Part shown: positions 8,806 to 17,019 of the stretch, piece by piece
Position numbering within the stretch: position 1 is the first letter of the stretch
How the letters are laid out: every line of letters begins with the position of its first letter
DNA from: Brevundimonas diminuta 3F5N
GTDB taxonomy: Bacteria; Pseudomonadota; Alphaproteobacteria; Caulobacterales; Caulobacteraceae
DNA length: 64,000 nucleotides
Assembly (NCBI RefSeq): GCF_900163625.1
Contig: NZ_FUIE01000045.1
Location: forward strand, 25,995-89,994
Direction of reading: 5' to 3'
The notes under the pieces: generated by a model
What the model saw: the letters and a program-made list of their open reading frames with translations, nothing else
Told to the model about the DNA's origin: nothing
The model's database searches: none
Program-made: the position numbers and the translations under genes

Positions 8806-9007
8806 CGGCGGTTCAGACCAACCTTTGCGGTTATGCATGGCGCTGGCGGCTGCAGAGCGAGGTTCTGCCCCTGCTTCTTCGGCGTTTTCCCCTTTCTAGG
8901 CGGTCTATCGCAAGCGCCGCCCACCCCTTAGGTCCTCGCTTGTCGTCGCAAGCGTGTGGCGAAGAGGGCGAGGTCTCTTCGCTAGATCTTCTCATCTCGG
9001 CCCGGTC

Positions 9008-10276
9008 ATGAAATCCATCAAGCGATCCGAACTGTATGCGCGCGTCTGGTCGACGCCGATGAACCGCTTGGCGCTCGAACTCGGCGTCTCCGCGACCCGA
9101 TTGGTCGATGACTGCCGGCGCAACTCTGTTCCGACGCCGCGCGCCGGGTATTGGTCCAAGCTGGCGCATGGCGCAGCAGCGACAACCCCCGCCTTACCTG
9201 AGGGGGAGGACGTCGATATCGCCCTCGAAGGCCCGCGGCCGAGGACCGCCGTCGTCAAGCCGCCGAAGCCCCTCAAGCCTGAGCGTTTGCCCGTTTCGAA
9301 CTGGAAGGAGGCGTCGCCGAGCACACCGGAGTCTGAACCCGTTCCGGCTGCTGAGCCTGTCTTGAAGGCTCCATCGGCCGACGCTCACCGGAAGACCATC
9401 AAGACCATCACGAGTCTGCTGTCGGAGCGCGGTGAGGGCCTGCGACAGGTTTCGGGCGCTGGCCGCTTCAGGGTGACGGCGAGCGCCGCATTAATCGGTC
9501 GAGCGGAGACCATCCTCAGCCAACTGGTTCATGGCGTGGAGGGGATCGGAGGAAAGGTGGTCGAAGGCGAACGGGGATTTTGTCTTTCGCTCGACCATGA
9601 GGTTCTAGGCTTTGAGCTTGTCGAGCAGACTGATCGGTTCGCTTATCGCCTGACCGAGGCGGACTTGGCGAAGAAGGCGGCCTGGCATGTTCGGGTCGCC
9701 GCCGCCCGACGTACGGGCGGGTGGGTGTCATCCTATGACGCGCCCAAGTTTCCCGACTGGGACCATCGGCCCAACGGCAAGATGTCTCTGAAGCTCGACG
9801 ATGCGGCGGGCTATCTCGGCGTCCGCAAGACCTTCTCCGACCGCAAGTCCCAGCGGGTCGAAGATCTGCTCCCCCTGATCGTCGAGACGCTCCAGGCCTA
9901 TGTGGCGGCGGTGGCGGATCGCAAGGCCGAACAGGAGCGGCGACGGATCGAGGCGGAGGAAGCCGAGCAGGTGAGGCGCAAGGCGCAGAAGCGGGCCGAA
10001 CTCGAGGCTAAACGGTTCGAGTTTCTTGACCGCCAATTGGCGCGGATTGAGAAGGCCGACCGCATCGACGCCTTTTTGCGAAGTCTGCCTGATGACATGG
10101 AAGACGACTCCGTGCGTCGTTTTCGGGATTGGGCTTCCGTGCAGAGCGAGCAGTTGCGGCAGGCCGTCGGTCCAGAAGCCCTGGCTCGAAAAATCGCAGC
10201 CACGGACCTGATGAACGACGAAGCCGTCATCTCATCCTGGATCGATGTGGAAACCGGGCAGTACGGGCAAGTTTGA
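9008..10276 (+). CDS. Unknown protein with N-terminal ELYxxVWxxPM-type motif
   Basis: 422 residues from the ATG at 9008; the frame extends 18 codons upstream but the family starts near here. The N-terminus (SELYARVWSTPMNRLALELG, then PTPRAGYW) matches a motif widespread in uncharacterised mobile-element proteins and looks like a DNA-binding helix-turn-helix. A Pro-rich linker (about 75-125), a globular middle and a charged coiled coil (about 310-350, rich in Glu, Arg, Lys and Ala) follow. No catalytic motif is evident. It converges with hipA, 65 bases apart. Confidence 0.8.
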   Translation: MKSIKRSELYARVWSTPMNRLALELGVSATRLVDDCRRNSVPTPRAGYWSKLAHGAAATTPALPEGEDVDIALEGPRPRTAVVKPPKPLKPERLPVSNWKEASPSTPESEPVPAAEPVLKAPSADAHRKTIKTITSLLSERGEGLRQVSGAGRFRVTASAALIGRAETILSQLVHGVEGIGGKVVEGERGFCLSLDHEVLGFELVEQTDRFAYRLTEADLAKKAAWHVRVAAARRTGGWVSSYDAPKFPDWDHRPNGKMSLKLDDAAGYLGVRKTFSDRKSQRVEDLLPLIVETLQAYVAAVADRKAEQERRRIEAEEAEQVRRKAQKRAELEAKRFEFLDRQLARIEKADRIDAFLRSLPDDMEDDSVRRFRDWASVQSEQLRQAVGPEALARKIAATDLMNDEAVISSWIDVETGQYGQV

Positions 10277-10341
10277 TCCGCGACCGACCGGCTTCAGTTG
10301 CGTTTTGCTCGAGGCAGATGCGGCCAGGGTTCAGACGAGGT

Positions 10342-11670
10342 TCAGAGCGCCTCGAAAGCCGTCTGGAGCCTCTCGATACGGGCGTTGATCGCGCCCATGA
10401 CCGTCGTGTGGATGTCGGTGTGGAAGTCAGGCGGCATGGCGGCCAGGGCCGTGTTCGGCGCCGTGGCTGCGCCCGCGAAAATTTCATCGACGGCTTGGCG
10501 AATGATCGTCGAACCGAGACCTGCGGCCTGGGCGGTTTCCACGAAATGGCGACCGTGGACATCCAGGATTTTGTAGTGGGGCGTGGCCCCTGCCGACATG
10601 GCCAGCTTGTACTGGGCATGGGAGATTTGCTTGGCGTTGAAGGCCTGCTGGACGGTCAGGACATCGTAGAAGGGCGTCAGGACAAAGCGCCCGCCTGGAC
10701 GCAGGGCGAGGCTGAAATTCTTGCCGTGGCCGTCGGTCGCGCCGATCAGCCAGAACAGTATTTGGCTCTTCAGGAAGTCGGTTTGGTCGCGCAGCGGATC
10801 GTCGGAGCCTTGCAGGAGTTTTAGGATGTCCACCGCGCCGGGGCCGCCCTGGTTTTGGTATTTCCGACCGGGCGGAATGGACAGGGCCTGGCAGCAGTCT
10901 TCCTGCGGCAGGCGGATCAACTGGTCAGGGCCGCGCCAGAGACGGTCGAAGCGCTCGACAACCAGAACCTTCTTCGCGCCGAAGGTCGCGATCTGGGTGT
11001 TCGCCGTCTTGAGACCGAAGGCCCGGAGAAGTTGGAGGCAATAGTGTTCGTTATCGACGCTGTTGGACATGTCGACGAGGCCGGAGGCCGTCGGGATCTC
11101 TCCGATCTGCGGCTTGAGGATGTGGGTCGTCGCCGTGGCGCGCAGCGGCCGTTTCCACTGCCCCTCATGGAACAACAGGGCGGTCTTCTCCTGGGCGCCG
11201 GCCACCGAAATGCGGAAGTCGTTGTCCTGGTCCATGCCGAGCGGCGCGCGCGCGAGATTGGCCAGAAGCGCCTCGATATCGGCCTCGCTGATAGGCTCGG
11301 CCTCTATGGGCGTCATGGCGTCGAGGTCGACGCCCTCGGGGAGGACTTGCAGGGCGCCGACGCAGTCCCTGCCGATCTCGGCCAGCAGGCTGTAGGCGTC
11401 GGTTCCTGCAGCCCCGGTGCGTTCGGCGACCCGTCGGCGGACGTCGGCGTTGTCGGGCAGGAGATTGTCGAACATCGCCGTCACCGTCTCGCCCCTATAG
11501 GCGGTCGGGCGAACGGGCATGGAAAGCGAAATCGGGAAGTGCGGCGGCCAGTCCAGCCAGGCCGGATCATATTGGAAGGTGACGGCGCCGCCGGCTTCCT
11601 TATCCAGTCGCCCGACCCGCCGGTTGTTGATCATGACCGCCAGGGGAGCGTGAGCCTTGCGACGTCCCAT
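10342..11670 (-). CDS. hipA: HipA-family serine/threonine kinase toxin
   Basis: A 442-residue HipA-type kinase. Family members phosphorylate aminoacyl-tRNA synthetases (GltX in E. coli, other synthetases in Caulobacter homologues) and drive growth arrest; the target here is not known. The N-terminal couple-HipA segment (VMINNRRVGRL, FDNLLPDN) and the kinase core are intact, with catalytic Asp and Asn in ATDGHGKNFS and metal-binding Asp in FYDVL. Its ATG overlaps the hipB stop as TAATG, so the two are translationally coupled. It seems full length. Confidence 0.93.
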   Translation of the reverse strand: MGRRKAHAPLAVMINNRRVGRLDKEAGGAVTFQYDPAWLDWPPHFPISLSMPVRPTAYRGETVTAMFDNLLPDNADVRRRVAERTGAAGTDAYSLLAEIGRDCVGALQVLPEGVDLDAMTPIEAEPISEADIEALLANLARAPLGMDQDNDFRISVAGAQEKTALLFHEGQWKRPLRATATTHILKPQIGEIPTASGLVDMSNSVDNEHYCLQLLRAFGLKTANTQIATFGAKKVLVVERFDRLWRGPDQLIRLPQEDCCQALSIPPGRKYQNQGGPGAVDILKLLQGSDDPLRDQTDFLKSQILFWLIGATDGHGKNFSLALRPGGRFVLTPFYDVLTVQQAFNAKQISHAQYKLAMSAGATPHYKILDVHGRHFVETAQAAGLGSTIIRQAVDEIFAGAATAPNTALAAMPPDFHTDIHTTVMGAINARIERLQTAFEAL

Positions 11671-11921
11671 TAGAACAGGTCCGCGAGGTCGGCGGCTGAA
11701 CGGGTCGATCGCGGCCCGAGGGTCAGTTCCAGGTCGAGGGCGGCCATCAGGGCGCAGATGGCCGCGATCTTGGCGCTCTCATGTCCGGTCTCGATCTTGG
11801 AGATCATCTCCTGGCGGATGCCCGATAGCTGGGCGAGTTCGGTCTGGCTCAGGCCTTTCTGTTTGCGAAAACGTTGGATCAGGCCGCCGATTTGGCCTGG
11901 TGAGCGGGCGATGGGGTTCAT
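11670..11921 (-). CDS. hipB: HipB-family antitoxin and autorepressor
   Basis: An 83-residue XRE-type helix-turn-helix protein (QTELAQLSGIRQEMISKIETG). HipB neutralises HipA and represses the shared promoter. It is first in the two-gene operon and overlaps hipA by one base. The upstream AT-rich region contains evenly spaced GCATAA repeats and a palindrome, good candidates for its operators. Confidence 0.9.
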   Translation of the reverse strand: MNPIARSPGQIGGLIQRFRKQKGLSQTELAQLSGIRQEMISKIETGHESAKIAAICALMAALDLELTLGPRSTRSAADLADLF

Positions 11922-11947
11922 GGTCGGTCGCCTCTATGTCCGGAGTT

Positions 11948-12019
11948 GCATAACCTTCTTGTATGCCAAAATGAGCATAAAGTAAAAATATACCGTAAAG
12001 CGCATAAATTCGCTTTATG
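11948..12019 (-). promoter_or_regulatory. Probable hipBA operator/promoter region
   Basis: GCATAA occurs at 11948, 11975 and 12002, exactly 27 bases apart each time. The last copy is part of a perfect palindrome, CATAAA-TTCGC-TTTATG (12003-12019). The stretch is much more AT-rich than its surroundings and lies directly upstream of hipB. Confidence 0.6.
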
Positions 12020-12097
12020 TTCCTTGCGGCATAGAAGGTTTCATTCCGAATCGCTGATAAGGTTTGGGATTGCGCGGTTCATTCAAGGACGGAAACC

Positions 12098-12424
12098 ATG
12101 GCCAAGCCTGTGGGGCGTCGAGGCTCTTGGTTCGCCGACTGGAAGGGCGAAAGCCTGCCTTGCGTGCATGAATGCTGGTGTCGGCCCGGCAAGGGGACGC
12201 TCTCCTATCTGGATCCTCATGTCGGCGACGATCCGAAGTGGTCGCCCTTCATCGCGGCCATCCGGTCAGGCGAGAAGGTCATTCTGACCCGAGATGAACT
12301 GGGGGCCGACGGGCAACCGTTCCGCCGTCTGTCCTATATCGCGACCTATGGAGTGAAGGACGTCCAGGTCGAGGGGACGAACCTCGCCTTCCAGTTCGTC
12401 GAGCGTCTCGACAATTTCACCTGA
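12098..12424 (+). CDS. Small protein of unknown function
   Basis: 108 residues. AAGGACGG lies just upstream of the ATG. It begins MAKPVGRRGSWFADWKGESL, followed by HECWCRPGKG, with two Cys close together, and a mixed alpha/beta body. There is no signal peptide or membrane segment. It is 31 bases upstream of the next unknown gene and may be co-transcribed with it. I do not recognise a family. Confidence 0.7.
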   Translation: MAKPVGRRGSWFADWKGESLPCVHECWCRPGKGTLSYLDPHVGDDPKWSPFIAAIRSGEKVILTRDELGADGQPFRRLSYIATYGVKDVQVEGTNLAFQFVERLDNFT

Positions 12425-12455
12425 TGCGGGCGCAACGGGTGACGCTCGAAGGCGG

Positions 12456-13130
12456 ATGGTTTTGATTATGTCTTTCGACGCCAAGGGCCCGGACACAGGC
12501 GACGCCCCCGGCAGGGAAGAGATCGCCTTGTTCGCCGCAAGCCTGCCTCGCCTACATGATGCGGCTTTGCATTTGATCCAGGGCCGCAAGACCTCGCCCG
12601 TCGGCGTTTGCGTGGCGTTGGCCCGATCCGTGGGGGCCGTCGACCTGACAGCCGAGGCGGGGCAGGACTTTCGGCGACGGTTCAACGGCTTCTACGGCGT
12701 CCGCCGGAACGGGGCCTGGCGGGAGGCCTTCTACAGCGCATTCGAAGCCATGAAGGCCGAAACGGGCTCAGCGGACATCTTCTTTGACGGGATGCTGGCT
12801 GCTGTGTTTGACCGAACGGGGCGGACCGAAGCCTCCTTTGTCAGCAAGGCCGTGGCGGTCCTTCGGCCAGAGAGCCCGATAATCGACAGCGTGGTCCGAG
12901 CTCGATTGGCGAAGCGAATAAGCGCTCCGCCGTTCGGCGGCGGTCTGGAGAATGCGTCGGCCTACTACCGATGGCTTTCCGACGTATTCGAGAGCCTCGG
13001 ACGTACCGAGGAGGCCGGCGCCTGGTCAGTCGTTTTCGACGAGGCGTTCGCCGATGTCCCGGGAGCCGCGTCCCTGCATATCCATCGAAAGCTGGACTTT
13101 CTGATCTGGGGCGGCACAAGCGTCGATTAG
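12456..13130 (+). CDS. Unknown, mostly helical protein
   Basis: 224 residues (220 if the second ATG at 12468 is used). The central stretch SFVSKAVAVLRPESPIIDS, followed by VVRARLAKR, recalls the helical core of some HhH-type glycosylase-like proteins, but no glycosylase catalytic motif is identifiable, so no function is assigned. No signal peptide or transmembrane segment. It precedes queE by 97 bases on the same strand. Confidence 0.7.
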   Translation: MVLIMSFDAKGPDTGDAPGREEIALFAASLPRLHDAALHLIQGRKTSPVGVCVALARSVGAVDLTAEAGQDFRRRFNGFYGVRRNGAWREAFYSAFEAMKAETGSADIFFDGMLAAVFDRTGRTEASFVSKAVAVLRPESPIIDSVVRARLAKRISAPPFGGGLENASAYYRWLSDVFESLGRTEEAGAWSVVFDEAFADVPGAASLHIHRKLDFLIWGGTSVD

Positions 13131-13227
13131 GGAGCCGATGGCGCCTATATCCTGCGGCAAGGCCCTGTCGCCTTGTTGGGCATGACCAAAGGGGCGAAGG
13201 CGTGATGGAAGGCTGTCGGATGGCGCG

Positions 13228-13863
13228 ATGACATATGCGGTCAAAGAGGCTTTCCTGACGGTGCAGGGCGAGGGCGGGCAAGCAGGCCGCTCTGCCGTGT
13301 TTCTGCGCTTTGCAGGCTGCAACCTATGGAATGGGCTGGAGCGGGACCGGGCGAGCGCGGTCTGTTCCTTTTGCGATACGGATTTCGTCGGCGTTGACGG
13401 GGACGGCGGCGGCAAGTTTAAGGACGCCGAAGCCTTGTCAGACCATGTCGCCTCCTTGTGGAGAGGCCGCGTGGGCGATCCCAAGCTCGTGGTCTGCACC
13501 GGCGGGGAGCCGCTCCTGCAGCTGGATCCCGTCTTGATCGCGGCGCTGAAGAGGCAGGGCTTCGATATCGCGGTGGAGACGAACGGCACGGTGGCGGCGC
13601 CCGACGGCATCGACTGGATCTGCGTCAGTCCCAAGGCCGACGCGCCGGTCGTGCAGAAATCGGGGCAGGAGTTGAAGCTGGTCTTCCCCCAGGCCAAGGC
13701 CATGCCTGATCGGTTCGAGGGGCTCGATTTCGAACGCTTCTGGCTGCAGCCCATGGACGGGCCGGACCAGGTCGCGAATACGGCGGCGGCGATCGAATAC
13801 TGCCTGACGCGCCCCCAGTGGCGGCTCAGTGTCCAGACCCACAAATACATAGGCGTTCGCTGA
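13228..13863 (+). CDS. queE: 7-carboxy-7-deazaguanine synthase
   Basis: A 211-residue radical-SAM enzyme that turns 6-carboxytetrahydropterin into 7-carboxy-7-deazaguanine, the step between QueD and QueC in preQ0 synthesis. The cluster-binding cysteines follow the long-insert form: Cys31, 14 residues, Cys46, two residues, Cys49. The GGEP motif (VCTGGEPLLQ) and substrate-loop VQGEG are present. It lies about 36 kb from queD and queC in the same element, so the island has a complete QueD-QueE-QueC set, presumably feeding DpdA. Confidence 0.93.
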   Translation: MTYAVKEAFLTVQGEGGQAGRSAVFLRFAGCNLWNGLERDRASAVCSFCDTDFVGVDGDGGGKFKDAEALSDHVASLWRGRVGDPKLVVCTGGEPLLQLDPVLIAALKRQGFDIAVETNGTVAAPDGIDWICVSPKADAPVVQKSGQELKLVFPQAKAMPDRFEGLDFERFWLQPMDGPDQVANTAAAIEYCLTRPQWRLSVQTHKYIGVR

Positions 13864-13960
13864 GGAACGGCTGGCTGACCGGCGGAAGGCCCTGCCTGTT
13901 CGGCGGAGCATAAAAAGGACAGGAGGGAGTCCCTTGGGGCTCAACCTCCTGCCGAGTTTG

Positions 13961-13989
13961 TGGTCAGGAAAATCATGAAAACCTGACCA
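13961..13989. terminator. Inverted repeat between convergent genes, possible terminator
   Basis: TGGTCAGG (13961-13968) and CCTGACCA (13982-13989) form a perfect 8-bp stem around an A-rich 13-base loop, between queE and the convergent glycosylase-like gene. There is no T run, so termination is uncertain. Confidence 0.35.
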
Positions 13990-14008
13990 GGTGGGGCGGG
14001 CTTCTGGA

Positions 14009-14911
14009 TCAGGCGTCCAGTGCGGCGACCTGGCGCAGAAGCGTCGTTCGCGCCGCGTCGATCTTGTCGGCGTTGGTCTTCACCGAGAGTTGGTCGCGGG
14101 ATTTACGGCCAAGGAAGTAAGCGATGCGCTCGGCGTTGGCGCCGCTGGGATGGGGCAGGCCGCTCAGAACCCGTCGGCTGTCCAGGGCGCCGCGCGCTGC
14201 GAGGTGTTGAAGGCTAGCTTCGGCGTGACCGCCCAGGGGAACCCAGATCGCCTTGGGCAGGGCCGCCGCTTCTTCAGCCAGATGGGTTTCGATCAGGGAT
14301 CGAAGCGCCGGTTGGGCGAGGGGGCTAGGCGCGCCGGAGTAGTTGTCGCCATTGGCCAGGTAGACGGGATAGCGCAGGGCCGAGGTGAAGTGGACGAGAT
14401 CGCTGTCGGCGATGAAGAAATCCTGGGCCGATCTGCGTCCGAATTTTTGAGGAACGCCCACGGCGTCGAGCATGGCCACGAGGGCGTTTCTCATCGCGCC
14501 GCTGAAGCTCGCCGTTGATTTGGCGATCTTGAGGGCCTCGTCCTGGCTCTTGCCGGACGCCAGGGCCTTTTGAAGCGCTTCGATCGCATTGGCCGCCTGG
14601 GTGCGTCCCGGGGTCAGGCCGACCAGAACCAGTTCCGCGGAGCGATTGATGAAGTCGAACGGCGCATAGGTGATGGAGAAGGCGTCGTGGTTGCTGATGG
14701 TCAGGTCGGGAGGGGGCCCTCCCTGGCGATAGGCGGTCAGGTCGATGGCGCGAGCGGCGTCGATAAGGGTCTGCACGAAAAGGGTCTCCGGGTGGGTGTC
14801 GGCGCAAGGCGGAGCGGGCGTCGAACGAAGCGTAGCGACAGCCAGTTGGGGAAATGCAGGGCAGGGTGGGAGCCTCGTCGCCCGGTGTTCGAGCGGCGCA
14901 ACGAGGCTCAA
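14009..14911 (-). CDS. Uracil-DNA-glycosylase-superfamily-like protein
   Basis: Up to 300 residues. Two motifs resemble UDG-superfamily active-site loops: LVGLTPGRTQA near the middle (compare GxxPG) and GLPHPSGAN near the C-terminus (compare HPSxxN). UDG-fold enzymes excise damaged or unusual bases. The start is uncertain: the first 45 residues are low complexity, and a GTG giving a start at VQTLIDAARAID is possible. It is 16 bases downstream of a 477-codon unknown gene on the same strand, so the two probably form an operon. Activity is inference from motif resemblance only. Confidence 0.6.
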   Translation of the reverse strand: MSLVAPLEHRATRLPPCPAFPQLAVATLRSTPAPPCADTHPETLFVQTLIDAARAIDLTAYRQGGPPPDLTISNHDAFSITYAPFDFINRSAELVLVGLTPGRTQAANAIEALQKALASGKSQDEALKIAKSTASFSGAMRNALVAMLDAVGVPQKFGRRSAQDFFIADSDLVHFTSALRYPVYLANGDNYSGAPSPLAQPALRSLIETHLAEEAAALPKAIWVPLGGHAEASLQHLAARGALDSRRVLSGLPHPSGANAERIAYFLGRKSRDQLSVKTNADKIDAARTTLLRQVAALDA

Positions 14912-14927
14912 AGGGCTCTGGCGGGTG

Positions 14928-16361
14928 TCAGGAGGCCGTGGTCAGGTGATCCAGGACGTCTTGAAGTTCGCCAAGGCTCGCTGGTCGAAACGCCAGCAGT
15001 TCTTCGTTCTTGAAGGAGGGGATGGAGTTCAGGTTGCTGTTTCGGCCGGAAGGCGCGCTGTCCACGAGACGAGCGCGGGCCACCAGGCTGGGCGAGGTCT
15101 CGCCGTCCTGGCGCGCCACATAGATGACGGGCGGACCCTTCCTGGACTCGACCGCGATCGCCTTGCCGGTCCTCAGGTTATGGAAGCGGAAGAGCTTGCG
15201 GCTGTGGCCGATCGCAAGGGGTCGAAAGCGGGCGTCGCCTTCGATAAGGTTGACCACGTCCGCCGTGGGGCCCTCGACGCTCAGGTCGGACGGCTCCAGG
15301 GCTCTGGCGAGTTGGGCCTCGATCTCGCTGCGGGGAATGCGAACCCAGGCGTCCTCGCACGCCAGGGGGCCCAGGGCGGCGTGGGCCCGCGGGTGCCGGA
15401 AGCGGGGCGTGCGCATCTGGCCCAGTCGCTTCAACGCCTCCCAGTAGTCGCTGACGGATTCGGAACGGGCGCCGATCAAATAGCCGTCCTCAAACCGGAC
15501 GTCGGGGCTGAAGGGCTTGCGTTCGGCATGCAGGCTGGCTGCGGCGACGGGCACGAGAACGAAATCCTCGATCTCGTCCTCGAGGCCGGCTTCTCCGACG
15601 GGCTCGGGCAGGGCCCACATCGACGGGAAATAGTCGGGGGCCTGCTCGTGCAGCCAGGCGATGGCAGAGGTTGCCGAAATCAGCCGATCGGGTCCGACCT
15701 CGAGGGACTTGCCGCCTGACTTGCCGAGCGCTTCCGCAATCAGGTTCTGTACCGTCTTGCGGACCCGCTCATAGGTCCCGGTCGAGGCCGAGCCGGGGGT
15801 CTTGGCAAGGGCGGACAGGGCGGCGAGCTGATCGCCGGTGATGGGGCGATTGTTGTCGAGCGCCCAGCGCGCATTGGCGCTCTTGGTGATGAGGCGGAAG
15901 AAGTCGAGAGGGTGAACCGTGGGAGAGACGCCCTTGTCGATCTGATTGGCGCGTTTCAGCCATCCCTCGATCCAGACCTTCATCGTCTCGGCGGAGGTGT
16001 CAGGGCTTGAGGGCTCCACCATCCCGCTCGACGCATAGCAGTAGAGGAGGTGGGCGAAGGCGCCCAGTTCGAAGTGCAGGTTGTCGATCTGGCTGAGGCT
16101 GTTCCTGAAGAAGACAAGAGGGGCTTGGCCCTGGGTTTGTTCGAGGCGCTCTGCGCCGGTTCCATAGGCCTGTTCCCAGGCGCAGGAATCCAGTTCGCGC
16201 AGAGCTTCGCAGACATGCGCCGCGGCATCGGCCGTCAGCAGGGACGACATGGCCTCATACTGGCTGGCCAGGGCGTCCAGCAGTTCGTGAGTGTGGTCGC
16301 TCACGTCGTGCTGTTCCACCCAGGCGTCGAAGATGTTGTGGTCGATCATGTCCAAACTCAA
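14928..16361 (-). CDS. Unknown 477-residue protein, operon partner of glycosylase-like gene
   Basis: Soluble and acidic, with no signal peptide or membrane segment; it may start four codons later at MIDHNIFDAW. The N-terminal half looks alpha-helical; the middle carries HPLDFFRLITKSANARWALD. The C-terminal part (VIYVARQDGET, VARARLVDSAPSGRN) looks like a beta domain. I do not recognise a family. It is the first gene of a two-gene unit, with an AT-rich stretch upstream (about 16380-16510) as likely promoter. Confidence 0.7.
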   Translation of the reverse strand: MSLDMIDHNIFDAWVEQHDVSDHTHELLDALASQYEAMSSLLTADAAAHVCEALRELDSCAWEQAYGTGAERLEQTQGQAPLVFFRNSLSQIDNLHFELGAFAHLLYCYASSGMVEPSSPDTSAETMKVWIEGWLKRANQIDKGVSPTVHPLDFFRLITKSANARWALDNNRPITGDQLAALSALAKTPGSASTGTYERVRKTVQNLIAEALGKSGGKSLEVGPDRLISATSAIAWLHEQAPDYFPSMWALPEPVGEAGLEDEIEDFVLVPVAAASLHAERKPFSPDVRFEDGYLIGARSESVSDYWEALKRLGQMRTPRFRHPRAHAALGPLACEDAWVRIPRSEIEAQLARALEPSDLSVEGPTADVVNLIEGDARFRPLAIGHSRKLFRFHNLRTGKAIAVESRKGPPVIYVARQDGETSPSLVARARLVDSAPSGRNSNLNSIPSFKNEELLAFRPASLGELQDVLDHLTTAS

Positions 16362-16806
16362 AACTTGTGGGAGAGATGCGCTCCCTGATGTGGACTCTTA
16401 TGTCGATTGTCCATTTTTCTTTCAATAAGGAATATCGCTTTCCTTGGTTTGGATATTTTGTGCTTCGCGCCATTCCTGGTTAGCGTAATCCATATAAAAC
16501 AAAGGGTTGAATGGACGTTTGGACGCTGTGCGGGTGAGGCGCCATCGCTGGTGGTGAGGGATAAGAGGAGATTTGATGGGGCTTTGACCGTCGGTATCGG
16601 TCGAGCGCCCCATGCGAGGGAATGGGAGGCTTTGAGGAACCTTGGTTTTTAAGTCTCGCCCAGGCCGCAGGATTGTGTCCCTATGCGGGGGCTGGTTCTC
16701 TCATGGATCAGCAAGCAGCCCGGCGAGCGGACCGCGCCCACGCCCCCCGTACGGCCAGTTCCCTGCCGGGCTGTTCTTTCTTCGTCAGGCTCGACCAGGA
16801 CGGCGG
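16362..16806. other. Intergenic stretch, AT-rich promoter region
   Basis: 445 bases without a supportable gene. The first 150 bases are clearly AT-rich and probably hold the promoter of the minus-strand pair at 14-16.4 kb. Short open frames here have no ribosome binding site or recognisable protein. Confidence 0.5.
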
Positions 16807-17001
16807 ATGGACGGATACACCTTCTACACCCTGCCCGTGTCGGCGAGCGGGCGCGCTTTCAGCCCGGCGACCCTGCCTTCCGACGAGATCGCCATTGCGC
16901 GCGCGACAGCGGCCTTGCGCGACTGTCCGGCGACAAGGGAGGTGGCGATCTGGAGGGGCTGGCGGTTCGTGGCCAAGGTCAGCAAGGATCCGGCGGACTG
17001 A
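16807..17001 (+). CDS. Small unknown protein (64 residues)
   Basis: The frame is open further upstream, but the ATG at 16807 has an AGGA-type site before it, and the protein from there (MDGYTFYTLPVSASG) has normal composition, with two predicted strands and a helix, ending VAIWRGWRFVAKV. The upstream part is Arg/Pro-rich and looks like noncoding shadow. Function unknown. Confidence 0.5.
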   Translation: MDGYTFYTLPVSASGRAFSPATLPSDEIAIARATAALRDCPATREVAIWRGWRFVAKVSKDPAD

Positions 17002-17019
17002 TCGTGAGCCCGCCTGGGG

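Noticed and set aside
8802..9011. 69-codon frame overlapping the dinB stop
   Set aside because: No ribosome site, odd composition and it runs into the next gene.
10855..11673. 272-codon frame opposite hipA
   Set aside because: Antisense shadow of a well-supported HipA kinase.
14745..15719. 324-codon frame opposite the 477-residue gene
   Set aside because: Overlaps two minus-strand genes with better start signals and composition; Gly/Arg/Val-rich shadow.
16407..16652. 81-codon frame in the AT-rich gap
   Set aside because: Starts with a hydrophobic stretch but has no ribosome site and turns into shadow-like sequence.
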